Of a stretch of 64,000 bases of DNA, positions 43,571 to 56,184 are shown piece after piece. A model generated the notes under the pieces. The model had not been told where the DNA came from. It ran no database searches and saw only the letters and a list, made by a program, of their open reading frames with translations. The position numbers and the translations under genes were made by a program. The stretch is taken from the NCBI RefSeq assembly GCF_010183535.1, contig NC_071332.1, positions 2,542,001-2,606,000 of the forward strand, given 5' to 3'. The stretch is from Caenorhabditis remanei. Its lineage: Eukaryota; Nematoda; Chromadorea; Rhabditida; Rhabditidae. Each line of letters opens with the position of its first letter. Position 1 is the first letter of the stretch.

Positions 43571-44505
43571 AAATTTGAAACCAAGGGTTAGCAAGAGTTT
43601 CTAGAAAAATTCTTTTTACAGTAAAATGCTGGAAATTGTAAATTTTGTTAACATTTGAAAAACATGATACAACCTTAAATACTATTCGTCCCTGCTTTAG
43701 TCATTAACACCAATTAAATCCTCTGGTAAATACGGAAGAAATTGAAAGTCAAGGCATACAAACATACAATGATAAACTATGAAATGTTGTAATAAAACAG
43801 CAAAAATAAGAAAAAAAAAGATTAAATTCTAGAAAAGCGTCATGTTAGACAAAATTGTTCATATCTGATGGTCAAAAACATGTTTTGAAAAAATAGGAAA
43901 TGTTCTGAAGCATTCTAAAACTGATTTACAACGGTTATAAGTCGCACAGTTCTCGAACGGACGGTTCTAAACCGTACCAGTTTGAAATTTGACTAATAGT
44001 ACTAACCACAAAATAGGAACCACTCATCCTCATCCCCCCGCAATTATACAATTAACAATTATGATGGTAATAAGATGAAATATGACATGACAGGACGAGG
44101 AGAACGGTTCAATTTCTGTCATAGTCGTCGTCAAGTGTCTCCTCCTTTAAAGAAAAGTTGGCATTTCGTTTTTTTTTCTCCGATATATTCTTTTTCTATT
44201 GATACCTGCTGGCTGTCATGTCACAACTAAAAATAGAACAGTTTTCCCTTTGAAAAACGAAAAAGAAGAAACGTTTATTTGAATAGCAAAAGAGGGGGGA
44301 AGAGAAGACGTTACAGATAACTTTTGAACTTTTGTCAGAGATAGTAAACCTATATGCATTTTATTCTTGTCACATGACGTCATTTTGAATTTTCCATTAT
44401 CGCAATTTCATTTATAGAGAAAGTTGTGAATTTAGTAAACATTGCGAAAAAAAAACATCGAATTTTGAAGGTCCGTAGCAAGAACCCAATTGGTTCCACT
44501 AATTT
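43571..44505. other. Intergenic stretch without a recognised gene
   Basis: AT-rich unique-looking DNA; no open frame with domain features and no clear palindrome. Confidence 0.45.
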
Positions 44506-44507
44506 GA

Positions 44508-44775
44508 ATTTACATTTTCTGCGTAGATCAAACTAAGATCTTCACTTTTGTAATTGACAACTTTTTGATAGCTATTCACGATTCTGAGATATGCGCCTTT
44601 GAAGACTAGCGCGAGATTAGCGGGAGAGGGAGAGACGCAGAGAAACGAGAGTGTCTGATTTCTCTGCGTCTCCTGCCCTAACTTTAAAAGCGCATATCTC
44701 GAAAACGTGAATAGCTATCAAAAAGTTGTCAATTGCAAAAATAAAGGTCTGGATTTGATCTACACAATCGGTCTA
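44508..44775. repeat. PAL-A copy
   Basis: GTAGATCAAACTAAGATCTTC arm, GAGACGCAGAGAAACGAGAG core, and a CTACACAATCGGTCTAAATT end complementary to the left AATTTACATTTTCTG. Confidence 0.85.
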
Positions 44776-45114
44776 AATTTGAAACGTTTTGAAATTTAAA
44801 TGACGTCAAAAAAGATATAGAATTTCTAGATTCACATACATAGATAGGATAATAAATGAGTTGGTGGTGAAACAACCCAATACACACATACAACACATAC
44901 ACATAAAAAATGAGAAGGAGTGCCAATTTAAATTGGTGGCGAGTATGTTTCCTTGAAAATATGAAATTTTGAGAAGGGTGACACCTACATCTATTTTTCT
45001 AGGCTCTTTTCTTTTAGGTTTGATGACAATGGCGAGGAGGAGTTTTTGGTCGAGCTCTGGAATCCTGAGGGCATCTGAAAACTGTCAACATTGAAAATCT
45101 GTAAAAACTGTGTA

Positions 45115-45240
45115 TTAACGGCCTGTAATTACGTTGTACGATATAAATTTCTCATACTTGTCGTTTTATGATCTGAAAAATATACGGAAATGTAGATCTC
45201 AGCGAGTTCTAGATCTGTAACCTACTACAAACCGGATTAC
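45115..45240. repeat. Solo PAL-F end
   Basis: CTGTAATTACG...TGATCTGAAAAATATACGGAA...CAGCGAGTTCTAGATCTGTA matches the left end of 45598-46798. No right end is present nearby. Confidence 0.6.
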
Positions 45241-45597
45241 TATTCTTTAATGTGCTTCCGTTGAGCCCACCGACGAATCCATGTCAGGTTTGATCAGATG
45301 AGCCCCCTTCAGAGACTTCTTGGCCTCACCTTCAAATAGGAATCGCTATTTTGTTACGAATCTGTTCAAAAATGCAGTCTAAAACGAGTAATGAAGGGTT
45401 TTTTAAGTCTCAAACATGTTTTTCACAGTACATATATTTCAGCAAAAAACTTGGATTTTTTCGCAAATAGACAACGTAACTACCTCACAACTTCTTTTAG
45501 ACTGATTTTCGGAACATTTTCACCATACTTATTTATTTATTTATTGTGACTAAAAGGAAAATGAGATTTAGAAATCGGGGGAAAAAACCGAAACCGA

Positions 45598-46798
45598 GCC
45601 GTAATTCGCTCCAAACGCAATACTATAAGCTGAAAAATATACCAAAATATAGATCACGGCGAGTTCTATGTCTGTTACCTACCACCAGTGTGTGTCTTCG
45701 AGAGCATCTCGAGAGATCTCTCGAGAAATCTCTCGAAAGATCTCTCGAAAATATCTCTCGAGATTTTCGAAAGATTTCTCGAGAGATTCTCGAGAGATCT
45801 CTCGAGAGATTTCTCGAGAGATTTCTCTCGAGAGATTTCTCGAGAATCTCTCGAGAGATCTCTCGAGAAAATCTCGAGAGAAATCAATCTTTTGACAAAC
45901 TATTTCCTAGTTTTCGAAACCTGACATTTCGAAACCGGTGAAAAATGAATAAACTTTTTATTTTCCGCAGTGGGGATCAAACTATGGTCTTCAGATTGGC
46001 ACAAAAAGCTGAAAACAAAAAAAAACAAAACGATTTTTTTTACTATTGGCGGTCAAACGCGTTGGTGATCAGATTTGTACCAAAAAGCCAAAAACAGAAT
46101 GCAAAAATGTTATACTATGGCCGGTGTCGAGTCCCGGACCCTTGGAACCACATTAATACATTTTTTTTTGAAAAATAAAAGGTATTCGTGTTCCACCGGT
46201 TTCGAAATGTCCGGTTTCGAACTGTCTGGTATCGAAATGTCCGTTTGCAATGTCCCAGAGTCGAAATTCGCACTGTGCTCTTTTTGGAGCAGTCTTTGAG
46301 TTATCTCTCGAAATCTCTCGAAATCTCTCGAAAATCTCTCGAGAGATCTCTCGAGAAATCTCTCGAGAGATTTCGAGAGACTCAAAAATCTCTCGAGAAT
46401 CTCTCGAGAAATTTTCGAGAGATCTCTCGAGGAATCTCTCGAGAGATCTCTCGAAATCCTGATCTCTCGAGAAAAAAATATCGAGAGCACACACTGCCTA
46501 CCACAGTCCAGATTTGTTAAAATGTACCGCGGGCCCAGATCAATGGCCAAAAAACGCGAAAATGACAAAAAATCTATTTGAGCCCAGCCTACGGCACATT
46601 GACAAATAGCTATGCCCGACACGTAGTAAATTGCGTAATATGCTCGTGATCTGGGAAAAATGCCAAAAAACGCAAGAATTGTCAAAAAATCAATTCTAGT
46701 CCAACCTGTGGTAGGTTACAGATATAGAACTCGTCGAGATCTACATTTTGGTATATTTTCCAGTTCATAATATTGAGTTTGAAGCAAGTTATACGGCG
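45598..46798. mobile_element. 1.2-kb PAL-F element carrying TCTCGAGAGATT arrays
   Basis: Ends CCGTAATTCGCTCC...CTGAAAAATATACC and GGTATATTTTCCAG...TTATACGGCGG mirror each other over about 100 bp including CGAGTTCTATGTCTG / CAGATATAGAACTCG. Two arrays of TCTCGAGAGATTTC-type repeats (about 45702-45885 and 46300-46490) lie symmetrically inside. GAAACCGG..TTTCGAAA segments lie at 45915-45940 and 46195-46240. Long open frames in both strands across the arrays (SREISREISRE-like) are repeat artefacts. Confidence 0.7.
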
Positions 46799-47690
46799 GT
46801 CAGGTTTTCAAGTACGATATAAACTTGTAATGGGGGTGTTCAGGTCATGTAAAATGTGTTTTAATGCATATGTTTCCTTATTCACGAACGGTGAAATGTA
46901 TTCTTTATTTTCTCCCTTTTTTGACAGATTTTCTACATGAGCCTGTCGAAAAATGGAAAAAAAAGTGAAATACGCTGTTAGACCGACGCTATGTGTAACG
47001 CTATGTGTAAGATGTGTAGACATGATCACTCGACTGTATTGAATATGTTAAAATACGCTTTTACATGTTATGAATAACCCCAAAACTCTGATTCCAGCCA
47101 GCTGTTCAAATTCTTCCAAACCACAATCCCAGAAGTCACAACAGTCAGTCATAACTCATCCAAAACCAAAATTTGTGACTTTCATACTACTTGAGACCAC
47201 TGTACACCTGCAAACACATACATATAATAGAATTAGTGTCGTCATGTCTCCTCCCTTCTCACTATTTGTTATAGATGACACTGACTCATAGACCTAGCCA
47301 ACACTTTTTTGTCACACATCTTTCTTCTCCTCTTCGTCATTCAACCGCTCTTTTTTCTCTACATCTCTATTTCTCTTTTTGTCCCTATAGTAGAATTTTC
47401 CAATTTCTACGAACATGCGTGTTGTGAAATCGCCTCTGTTTGCATAACATCTCCCTCCCGTTCCCCCTTTTCTCAAACAATATATATTTTACTCTTTCTC
47501 TCATCCCATTTTTCATTTTCAAATACTTCCACCTGTCAGAGAAACTTTTTGAACCGCCTCGTGTACTCCTCGAGGACTACAACCACTTTTTTTTTAAATT
47601 TAATTTTTCTCTGAAGTTATGTTCTATATCTTCTTATTCAACAGCTTTTCACATTTTCACTTTTCAATCTTCTTTCGTGTAGTCCTCGTG
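46799..47690. other. Region upstream of the calpain gene, no gene recognised
   Basis: Pyrimidine-rich (TTTCTC / CTCTTT) from about 47300 to 47680. Open frames up to 101 codons are low-complexity Phe/Ser/Leu and unconvincing. Confidence 0.45.
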
Positions 47691-48013
47691 GAGAAGAGAG
47701 AGAGAGAGAGGGAAGAGACGCAGACAACTAGAAATTTCACCCTCGCGCACTTTTTACATGTGATGGGTTTTAAGTTACTTTTAGTGATTGGTTGTGGAGG
47801 ATTTGAAAAATGTGTAGAAAATTAGGTATGCAGGTGCGCTTTATTGATAATTTGTATTTTTGGGAAAATTAGAAAATTTTGTGCTTTCGGGAAGCTCAAA
47901 ACTTAAAACTTTCATTTTTAGAAAATTCTCAGAAATTGAAAAATTACTCAAAATTTCCCTTTGTTATATCTCAGAACCTTTTAGAATTTTTTACGATGTT
48001 TAAACTTTTTGCA

Positions 48014-48222
48014 TTTCTGTCAATAGAGCGCATTTACACAGTTTCATCATACCACGAGAGCCTTTGAAGCAACCGCGCTCTACCGAAATCTCCCTTTTCC
48101 TCATTTTTCAATAGAGCGCTTTTGCATAACTCCATCTGACCACTAGAGTTCTTCTGGCAACCACGTTTTACCGTAAACCATATGTCTCTCATTTTCTCAA
48201 TAGAGCGCACTTGCAACATAGA
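48014..48222 (+). repeat. CAATAGAGCGCA(T/C)TTGCA repeat, about 2.5 units
   Basis: TCAATAGAGCGC recurs at 48021, 48107 and 48200, each followed by related 'cac(a)gtt/actccatc.gaccac.agag' segments. It ends about 85 bp before the first calpain exon. Related words occur at 28.1, 28.5 and 59.7-60.0 kb. Confidence 0.65.
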
Positions 48223-48296
48223 AACAACTTCATTTTTTTTACGTGAACCTTCCCCCCCCCCCCGCCCCTATTTCCCGAAATTTTTCAAAAATTCAT

Positions 48297-48305
48297 CTTT
48301 TCCAG
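48297..48305 (+). promoter_or_regulatory. Acceptor CTTTTCCAG just upstream of the calpain ATG
   Basis: The AG ends 8 nt before the ATG at 48314. It may be a trans-splice site, or the acceptor of a 5' UTR or upstream coding exon; the frame is open across it. Confidence 0.4.
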
Positions 48306-48313
48306 TCCGCCAA

Positions 48314-51300
48314 ATGTCATCATGGAGTTGTATATACTGTACCCTCATCAACGATCCATTCTACACAATATGTCAGGGATGCGGATCTCAAAAACCTTTG
48401 GAAAATGGGAAGAAACCGATGAAGTCGATGGGTAGTATGGTACCGAAGATTATCACGGATACCGGTAGGTCAAATTACTTTTTTTACAGATAATGTAAGA
48501 TTATTTTAGTACGTGATGTATCGAACGCGATATCCGATTTGGTGACTAACAAGGAGAGGAAACCCGCTCATAATTTTGTGAGGGTTGGTCATTTTCGGTG
48601 AGTTTTTGTTTTATTCTGGTAGAAAATGTTATGTGAAACGCAGGGTTGTCCTTAGGGGTGCTCGCTCAACACTAAGATCCTCAAGACCAATCGTTACCTC
48701 AAACTTGGGTAATTAAACCTTTTATTTAATAATAGAATAAATAAAAAGAGATTAAGAATATACATTAGAAAGAAACTTCTTGTGAAGATTCAATTGGGGT
48801 GAGGAAGGATTACAAAAAATAGAAAAGAAACTTCCTAGAAAGTTTCTAGAATGTGAGGAGGAAAACAGAAGGGGAAAAATCTAGAAAAATGAAAGAAATG
48901 AAAACAAGAAGAAAAGAAAGTAAAATAAATAAAATATAAGCTTCTGGGAGCTTTTATCAAGAATGAGGGATAGAAATGAAAACTGTCTCGCTCCGGCCCG
49001 TGGGGCGGAGCCAGACTGTTTTCTGGTGAGAGACAATGCTCTAGAGAAAAAGCAATAGAGGGAAAAACCATTTGGAAGGTGAGAAATGTGGAATGTGTCA
49101 TGTTGCGGGGGAGGAGAGGGTGCCCTTTGGGCCCGTCTCCCATCCCACCTCATGACGTCATTGATAATAAAGAAAGGAAAGTACGGATCGAGTACATTAT
49201 GAGCTACATTTTTGTAGTTGAAAATTTTCCTTTACCTCCTCCAGATTTTCTGATACAGTGGTTTTTTTTCGGTTTTACCCAAATTCTTACATCTCTACTT
49301 TGAAGGTGTATAACTCAAAAACTCAAATTGCTACAGAAATGTTGTTAACTACAAAAATGTAGCCCGGTTTTTTTTCTACATTTTTGCAATTGACAACTTT
49401 TTGGTAGCTATTCACACCTTTGAGATATGCACCTTTAAAGATTACCCTCGTAGCCCGCAAGAGAGAGAGACAGGGCGAAAGACGCAGAGAAGCTAGAGCG
49501 CGTCTCTCCTCTTTGCGCACTCTCTCGCCCGTCGCAGCGCTTTTTACCAAGCTTTAGAAAAACCGCTGTATCTCAAAAGCGTGAATAGCTATTAAAAAAT
49601 TGTCAACTACAAAAACATAGATTTAGATTTGATCTACACAACCATATAAAAAATATTAAGCTGTGATATTAAAGGAAGCTATGGTGAAGTTTCAAAGTTG
49701 ACATTTCCAATTTTCAATAAAAATCACTGTAATGCGGCACCGCTTCTTATTTCCTCATTTTAACCTGATTTTTTCTTCCAGAACACCCCTGCCAAACGGT
49801 CCATATGTGGATGGTCAGAGTAACAACCCGAATGGTGAGTTGTTCGTTGTCCTTATCAGACAGCGAAAATGTCGTAAATTGAGGAAACCCCACGAATTTA
49901 CAACTTTCGGAGAGTTAGGAATATTGCTGCTGACAAATTCACAAACAAGTATCATGCCTAATTACTCCCACGACTTGTGTGACATTTGACAGACCCCCAG
50001 AATGAATCATTAAGACATTTCAATAGTATTTCAGCTTCACACCGGCGGTGGTGGAAAATGAAACTATATATAAAACAATTATTAGGTCACTGTCTCGTCA
50101 AGTTTTTTGACAAACCCAATTATGATTTCATTTCCGATTTTTTTAAATATAATAAAACTTTTGATCTTGTCTTATTTCAGCTAATCAACACCCTTCCACT
50201 TCCACATTTTTTGTCGACACGCCACAAGTGGTAAGTTTTTTTATTAGTTACAGTAACTCGGCTACCTACAGTACCTCTGAGACACATTGCGCGCAACACC
50301 TTAGTACCACAGTAACCTACAGTACCCTTTCTAACTACAGTACTCTTTCTAGCTACAGTACCCACTCATACCGTACCCTTGTAGCCTTACAGTACCTTTC
50401 TAAAAAGTTCCGTGAGGTTCACGAACATTCTCTGTAAAAATAATGTTATCAGTTCAATTTGTTCCTCCGAATGAGGCGAAATTGATAGTATTGAACTTTT
50501 GAGTACCCCGACGCCGTTTTTTAATTCGATTTAAGAGCCTAAAAAGAAAAATTAAGCAATTTAAGCAGTGCGGATTAGGTTTTAAGCTTTAAAACCAAAA
50601 TTGTTATTTTAGGAAATGCTGAAGTTCCGGATGAGTAGTAATTGAGTCATAAGTATGAATAGTCAAAAGTTTCGCAAGTTTTTAGTGAAAACTTGTAAAG
50701 GGTGTGTCATGGCCTCACTTTTTGTCGCCATATGTTGATTTTGTATTGGCTGTGTAGATCAAAAATAGGTCTACATTTTTGTAGTTGACAACTTTTTGAT
50801 AGAACTGAATGCTTTTGAGATACGCGCCTTCAAAGATATGTAGCGTGTGACATAGCCTTATTTTCAGAGACTAACTTTGAAGGTGTCCCACGACACCAAA
50901 ATACGTTCTCCTGACTCAAATTTACAATGGTTGCGTAGATCAAGAATTGAGCTTCATTTTTGTAGTTGGAAGTTTTTTGATAACTCTTCACCCCGCTGAG
51001 ATATGCGCCTTTAAAGTTAACTACCTGAAACGATCGGCAGAGAGACGCAGAGAAGCGAGACGCGCGCGCTTCTCTGCGTCTCTCCTTTTCTCCATTTTGA
51101 GTACCTATCTTTAAAGACGCGTATCTCTGCAGGGTGAATAGCTATCAAAAAGTTGTCAACTGCAAAAATGAGGATCTAGATTTGAAAAATATGATAGAAA
51201 AATAAAATGTAAAATTTTGTCAATTTTTGAGGTAGTTTAGGCATGTCAAAAATGACTAATTTTTTCCACGAAGAAACGCGTTAATCGCCAAAATTCCATT

Positions 51301-54300
51301 TTAAAACTCCAATTTTACTTTAACAAAAAACCAACAAAAAAACCGATTTTACCAAAGAAAACTGTCTCCTTGGCACCGTGCCACCCTCCTCCATGTTCCC
51401 CTAATCAACACTGGTCACTCCTCTGTTCTCCACAATTCCTTATCTCCGCCGCTCAATACTCTCTTTAAGACCTTTCAACCCCCTTATGCACTTTTTTCAA
51501 TGTCAAAAAAAAGTGACCGGTTGTGCCTCTCTCTCCACTCTTTAATGACTCCTTCCCACTATTCATAGAGTGCTCACGAACTCCTTTTTTGCTCATTTTT
51601 CAGAAGTGAAGTCTTACGAAATCCTTTAAGCCCCGCCCACTTTTCCTCAGTATTTACACTAGTTGCCTATAGAAACCCCCCGGCGCGCGCCTCCCTTTTA
51701 AAGGGGAACGGAAGTCATTTTGGTCTTGTTTTTATAAAACTTTTTTTTTGTTTTGATACCTCCTTCCCAATTTTTGTACGTTTTTAGGAACGCCCCAATC
51801 GGTACGAGAACGTTGAGACGACGCCAGAAGTGGAGCAGCAGCAAGAGCACCAGATGTGCTCCAAAATCACGTCAACACTGAAAAAAGAAGCGCAGGAGAA
51901 GAGTGACGTTGTGTACAAGAATATTCTGGAGTATTGCACGTAAGTCATTCAAAAAATTGTGAAAGTCTCAGAATCCTTACGTCTTCAGCTTTCCAACTAG
52001 GTAACTTTTCACTCATAAAACCTCCTTAGTACGTTTCCGTTAAGGTTTGTAAGGTACACACTTCCTTATCAGGAAAACGCGCGTTATCAGTATACTAACG
52101 TTCATTCACAACTAGACTATAGATTTTAGGGGTTTTTTCATATTTTTTGTTGAAAACCGTGACGTTTTAAGGTCAATTCCGTGACCGAAGTGTGCCAGGG
52201 AAATCGGAAAAGTTTGAAGGTTTGCCATGGAGTAAGAAATTATTGAAATTCAAAGTTTTTTGCACAGTTTTATAGAAAAAGTCTCGCCCTACATTTTTCC
52301 AGTTTATAGTTTTTTGATAGCTATTCACGCTTTTGAGATATGCGTCTTTAAAGTCAGGTAGTTAAGATAAGGCGAGAGAGAAAAGAGAGGTGGAGGGCGC
52401 AGAGAAGCTAGACACTCTCGTTTCTCTGCGCGCGCTCTCTCTCTCTCTCTCTCTCGTCATTTTTTGATAAACTGACCTGCTCAATTTGTAAAATATGTAC
52501 AGTTTTTGGATAGTTTTAGAGAGTGTCCTTTTCTCCTGAATACAATAAACTTTGTGAGCTTGTCACGGAGCCAAAAATGCTCAAATATGAAATATTTTTG
52601 TTTGACTAAATAGATCATATCAAGCTCAACATTTTTGTAGTTGACAACTTTTTTATAGCTATTTACACTTTTGAGATAGGGGTCTTCAAAGATAGACGCC
52701 GAGGAGAAAGCGAGAGAGCGTGTGGAAAGAGGAGGGCGTCTAGGTTCTCTGCGTCTTCCACTCTCTCGCGTTATCACAGCTTAACTTCAAAGGCGCGTAT
52801 CTCGAAACCTTAAATAGCTACAAAAAAAATGTCAACTGCAAAAATAAAGATCTATTTTTGATCTACACTATGAATATAAATTTGAGTTAGTCGGACAACA
52901 CCTAGGACCGTGACTCTATCTCAAAGTTGCTCACAGAGAAGCTAGACACGCTCGTTTCTCTGAGTCTCCCTCTCCCTCTCCCCCGTTTTTGCCTCCACAT
53001 CCACCAATTCCTTCTATTCCAGATCCTCCAACACCCCATTCATCGACGACCAATTCCTTCACAACAAAAAATCCATCGGCACCCTGCACTTCACAAAAAA
53101 TGGTGTCAAGCGTCACGAGGAGCCCGACTTCCTTCACTGGCTACGTCCCTCCCAAATGTTCACAAAAGACGGGCGGTCGTTTCCATGGTCGGTACTTAAC
53201 AACCCAAGACCATCGGATATCGAGCAGGGCACACTTGTTGGGGACTGTTGGCTCATGTCAGCGATGGCGTTGATCGCCGAGAGACCGGATGTGCTCGACG
53301 AGATTATCCCGAGAAAGCAGTACTCACATTTTGGAGTTTATCAGATAAGACTTTGTGTGGAGGGCAAATGGAAAGTGGTGATTGTCGACGACTTCTTCCC
53401 CTGCTACCAGCACACCAACTCTATCGCCATGGCAGTTGGAAGGAGAAACCAGTTATGGGTGCCTCTTATCGAAAAAGCGATGGCTAAGGAGTTGGGGAGC
53501 TACTCGAAACTCCATGGAGCCTCATTGACTCAGGGACTCTCAATGCTCACCGGAGCATCGTGCGTCAACTATAATTGCCCGCCACTCCCACGCAATTCAG
53601 ATGACGTTGACACATTCTGGGCTCAACTGGTGAGCTCCAAGGAGTCTGGATTCCTTATGTGTTGTCACTGCGGAGCGTTCGAGAATAACGCGGCGGAATC
53701 CGAGTTCCGAGCGATGGGGCTGCTCACAAACCACGCCTACTCTATCCTGGATGTGGTCTACGAGCATGGTCACAGATTGCTCCGTATCCGTAACCCATGG
53801 GGACAATTCGTGTGGAATGGAAAGTGGTCGGATGGTTGGCCCGGTTGGCCGCAGGACCTTAAGCAACGACTACTCCATAATCGGAGAGATGAAACCGGAG
53901 CGTTCTGGATGGATCTGGACGATTTTGTGCATCGATTCGCCTCAGTTACAGTATGCAAGCTGCGGATGGATTGGACGGAGCTTCGAGCGACACAAGATGT
54001 TGGAGGCAGATCTGACAAGGCTCTACAGATAGTGGTGACTGACACCTGTGAGATGTCGGTGACGGCGTTTCAGAAGGGAGGATTCAATAAGAAGGATAAC
54101 TTGAACGACCTGATGGTATGTGTCCATAAAACCAGCCCGGATGGTCGTGTCGGTGAGCTCATGGAGATGTCCGCTCGAATCGCCGAGAATCATTTTACAA
54201 TCGACGAGTTCTTCCTGGCACCAGGGATCTACACCATAGTTTGTCATAGCCCTCGTGCCCAACTACTGCATAAAAAGGGGCGTGTCAACATTGTTGTCCA

Positions 54301-55777
54301 CACCCGCTACCCGATATTCGCTGAGCACATCCCGCTGACGAGAAGAGCCGCCCATGAATCCCTTCAACAGGTCATTATGAAAGAGGGGGATGTTGTGCAG
54401 AACACGAATAATGGAGTGGTGATACGAACGTTGACGAACAAGTTCAGAGGGATGATTATAATGGCGGATAACTGTTTGGAGAACAAGTACTTGCATGTGG
54501 GGTGAGTAATGAATATGTGTTTAATTTAAAGACGCATATCTTAAAAATGGGCGGAGCTATCAAACAATTGTGAACAACAAAAATATAGTCCTGAATTTGA
54601 TTTCCATTTTTGTAGTTTACCACTTTTTGGTAGCCTTGTAAGTTTTTGAGATATGCATCTTTAAAGTTAGCAAAGTTAGAGAGAAATGAGGTGGAGAGAC
54701 GCAGAGAAGCTAGAGTGCCTCATTCTTTTGCATGCTCTCTCGTCTCGCAGTGGGTGCCTTTGTTTGAAGTTTCATATCTCAAAAATGTGAATAGTTATCA
54801 AAAAGTTGTCAACTACAAAACGGTAGATTTCAACTAGGGCTATATTTTTGTAGTTGACAACTTTGTGATGGACTTTTTGGGTTTCGAGATATGCGCCTTT
54901 AAAGATTGAGATTGATGGTGAGGAAGAGGAAAGCGCGGAGAAGCGAGACTGTCTGACTTCTCTGTGCGTTTTCTTTTTTGATATCTCTTTTTGGTGGATC
55001 TCGGAGAAGATGCTGACAGTCAGACACTCTCGCTTCTCTGCGCCGTCTCATTTTCTCTATTTCAGTCCCCCATTTTTGAAGACTCGTATCTCAAAAACTT
55101 TATTTCTTATCAAAAAACTTTCAACTACAAAAGTATAGATCAATCCTAAATCTTCATTTTTGTAGTTAACAGCTTTTTGATAGCTATTCACGTTTTTGTG
55201 ATACACGCCTTTAAAGTTTAGTGGTGGTTGAGAGGGAGGAGAGGAGACGCTCTAGCTTCTCTGCGTCTCTCTTGCCACTGAACTTTAAAGGCGCATATCT
55301 CAGCGAGGTGAATAGCTATCAAAAAACTGTCAACTAGAAAAATGATGTCCTTAATTTGATCTATGCAGTGAATATAATTTCGGGCTAGTGGGAAAATCCC
55401 GTATTTCGTGACGGGATCTTAAAGTTCACCTATTTTTCCAGCGTCGACTGCTCCCAATCCATGAATATCCAATCCTCCCGCGGTATGCTCCAAATCGTCG
55501 ATGTCGTCCCGCCACTCTCGCGTCAAGTGCTCATCGTCCTCTCCACAATCGACGACTCTGCTCAATATCGTGTCAGCAATAGTCTAAAGGTAACTCTATC
55601 CCCCCTTGTGACTCCTTATGTGCTTTTCTGTCCATGTTCCAGACGCTTGTCCATCACAAAAAGTATCTGCTCCCTGAGATGTGGTACGAGGCGGCTATCT
55701 CGTCTCCACCGAAATCTCAACACTACCCTCCGTTGGATTCTGATTCTATTATTCACTCGATTTCTTCAGTATTTTAA
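48314..55777 (+). CDS. SOL/CAPN15-type calpain with an N-terminal RanBP2 zinc finger
   Basis: Exons in consistent phase: 48314-48464, 48510-48597, 49782-49834, 50181-50230, 51788-51939, 53023-54501, 55442-55589, 55643-55777; 751 residues. The N terminus WSCIYCTLINDPFYTICQGC matches the RanBP2 zinc-finger pattern W-x-C-x2-C-x3-N-x6-C-x2-C. A low-complexity linker leads to the CysPc protease domain, with C240 (GDCW), H402 (NHAYS) and N422 (NPWG) forming an intact triad. The C terminus (RGMLQIVDVVPPLSRQVLIV) resembles the SOL-homology end of Drosophila small optic lobes and human CAPN15, and EF hands are absent. This family comprises cytosolic Ca-dependent-type cysteine proteases. Only one zinc finger is seen here; fly and human members have several. 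The ATG could be preceded by further 5' exons. I do not assign a clp number. Confidence 0.85.
48598..49781. other. Calpain intron 2 contents
   Basis: Unique AT-rich and purine-rich DNA (48760-48950), then PAL-A pieces from 49195 (listed separately). Minus-strand open frames near 48835-49153 are Phe/Ser-rich and unconvincing. Confidence 0.45.
49195..49650. repeat. PAL-A fragment and a full PAL-A copy (calpain intron 2)
   Basis: A coreless copy at 49200-49370 (GAGCTACATTTTTGTAGTTG...GTTAACTACAAAAATGTAG) is followed by a full copy at 49371-49645 with core AGACGCAGAGAAGCTAGAG. Confidence 0.8.
50250..50400 (+). repeat. CTACAGTACC tandem words (calpain intron 4)
   Basis: About nine copies of (C/G)(T/C)TACAGTA(A/C)(C/T) in 150 bp, directly after the exon 4 donor. 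Similar CTACAGTA words occur widely in nematode introns. Confidence 0.6.
50740..51365. repeat. PAL-A half copy and full copy with extended right arm (calpain intron 4)
   Basis: A half copy lies at 50745-50840, a full copy at 50930-51180 (core GAGACGCAGAGAAGCGAGACG). Then 51185-51365 matches the outer arm of the 6120-6800 element. Confidence 0.8.
52270..52990. repeat. PAL-A partial, full long-form copy and core fragment before the calpain catalytic exon
   Basis: 52280-52460 is a partial copy whose core runs into a (CT)n tract. 52610-52925 is a long-form copy ending ACCTAGGACCGTGACTCTA. 52930-52985 is a separate core fragment (CAGAGAAGCTAGACACGC...TCTCTGAGTCTCC) about 40 bp before the acceptor of exon 53023-54501. 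Confidence 0.8.
54590..55430. repeat. Three consecutive PAL-A copies (calpain intron 6)
   Basis: Copies at about 54590-54830, 54835-55125 (core AAAGCGCGGAGAAGCGAGAC) and 55130-55385, the last followed by an eroded long-form end (GTGACGGGATCTTAAAGTTCACC) that stops about 10 bp before the acceptor. Together they make up nearly the whole 940-bp intron. Confidence 0.85.
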
Positions 55778-56180
55778 TTCTAACAAATTCAGTTATCCAC
55801 GTCAAGAAGTCCTGAGCGCCAATCGAGAAAGCAAAGCATCTAGTTTTGTAAATCAATTTTCCATTTCCTGTGTCAGTTATCCATTTTCTAGTCTCCCTTT
55901 TTTGATGAATTGTGAACATACGGGTACCCCCTCTAAATTTGCATTCTGTGTGTATATTTATTCAATTTATAAATATTTTGCCACGTTTTCACACCTATGA
56001 AATAACGGAAGGGATGGTCATGCGCCGCCAAGGGGTACGATGTGTAAGTGAATATTTTGTATGGGTGTTAACGGATGTTATTACATTTTTCAAACTGATG
56101 GTTAGAACTGAGACATGGGTTAATGGTAGGTGTTAATGGGATAAAGAATCCAGATGTCATCGATGTCCAAATGGCTTCAA
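55778..56180. other. Calpain 3' region
   Basis: The 179-codon open frame covering 55461-56000 is a shadow that starts inside a true exon and runs on through the last intron and 3' region. No canonical AATAAA was found close to the stop. Confidence 0.45.
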
Positions 56181-56184
56181 TTTC

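Noticed and set aside
45546..46685. Several long overlapping open frames on both strands, reading SREISREISRE-like repeats
   Set aside because: They arise because TCTCGAGAGATT is palindromic and lacks stops in many frames; they lie within a transposon-like element.
47070..47825. Three overlapping open frames upstream of the calpain
   Set aside because: Pyrimidine-rich sequence yields Phe/Ser/Leu runs; no signal peptide plus splice structure and no family resemblance.
48252..48266. Homopolymer runs (poly-C at 48252 and 24690, poly-G at 29107 and 61850) as functional elements
   Set aside because: Short single-base tracts are common in nematode introns and can include sequencing error; no supporting context.
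55461..56000. A 179-codon open frame at the calpain 3' end
   Set aside because: It starts in a real exon but reads through the last intron in the wrong frame. The spliced model ends at 55777 and matches the SOL-type C terminus.
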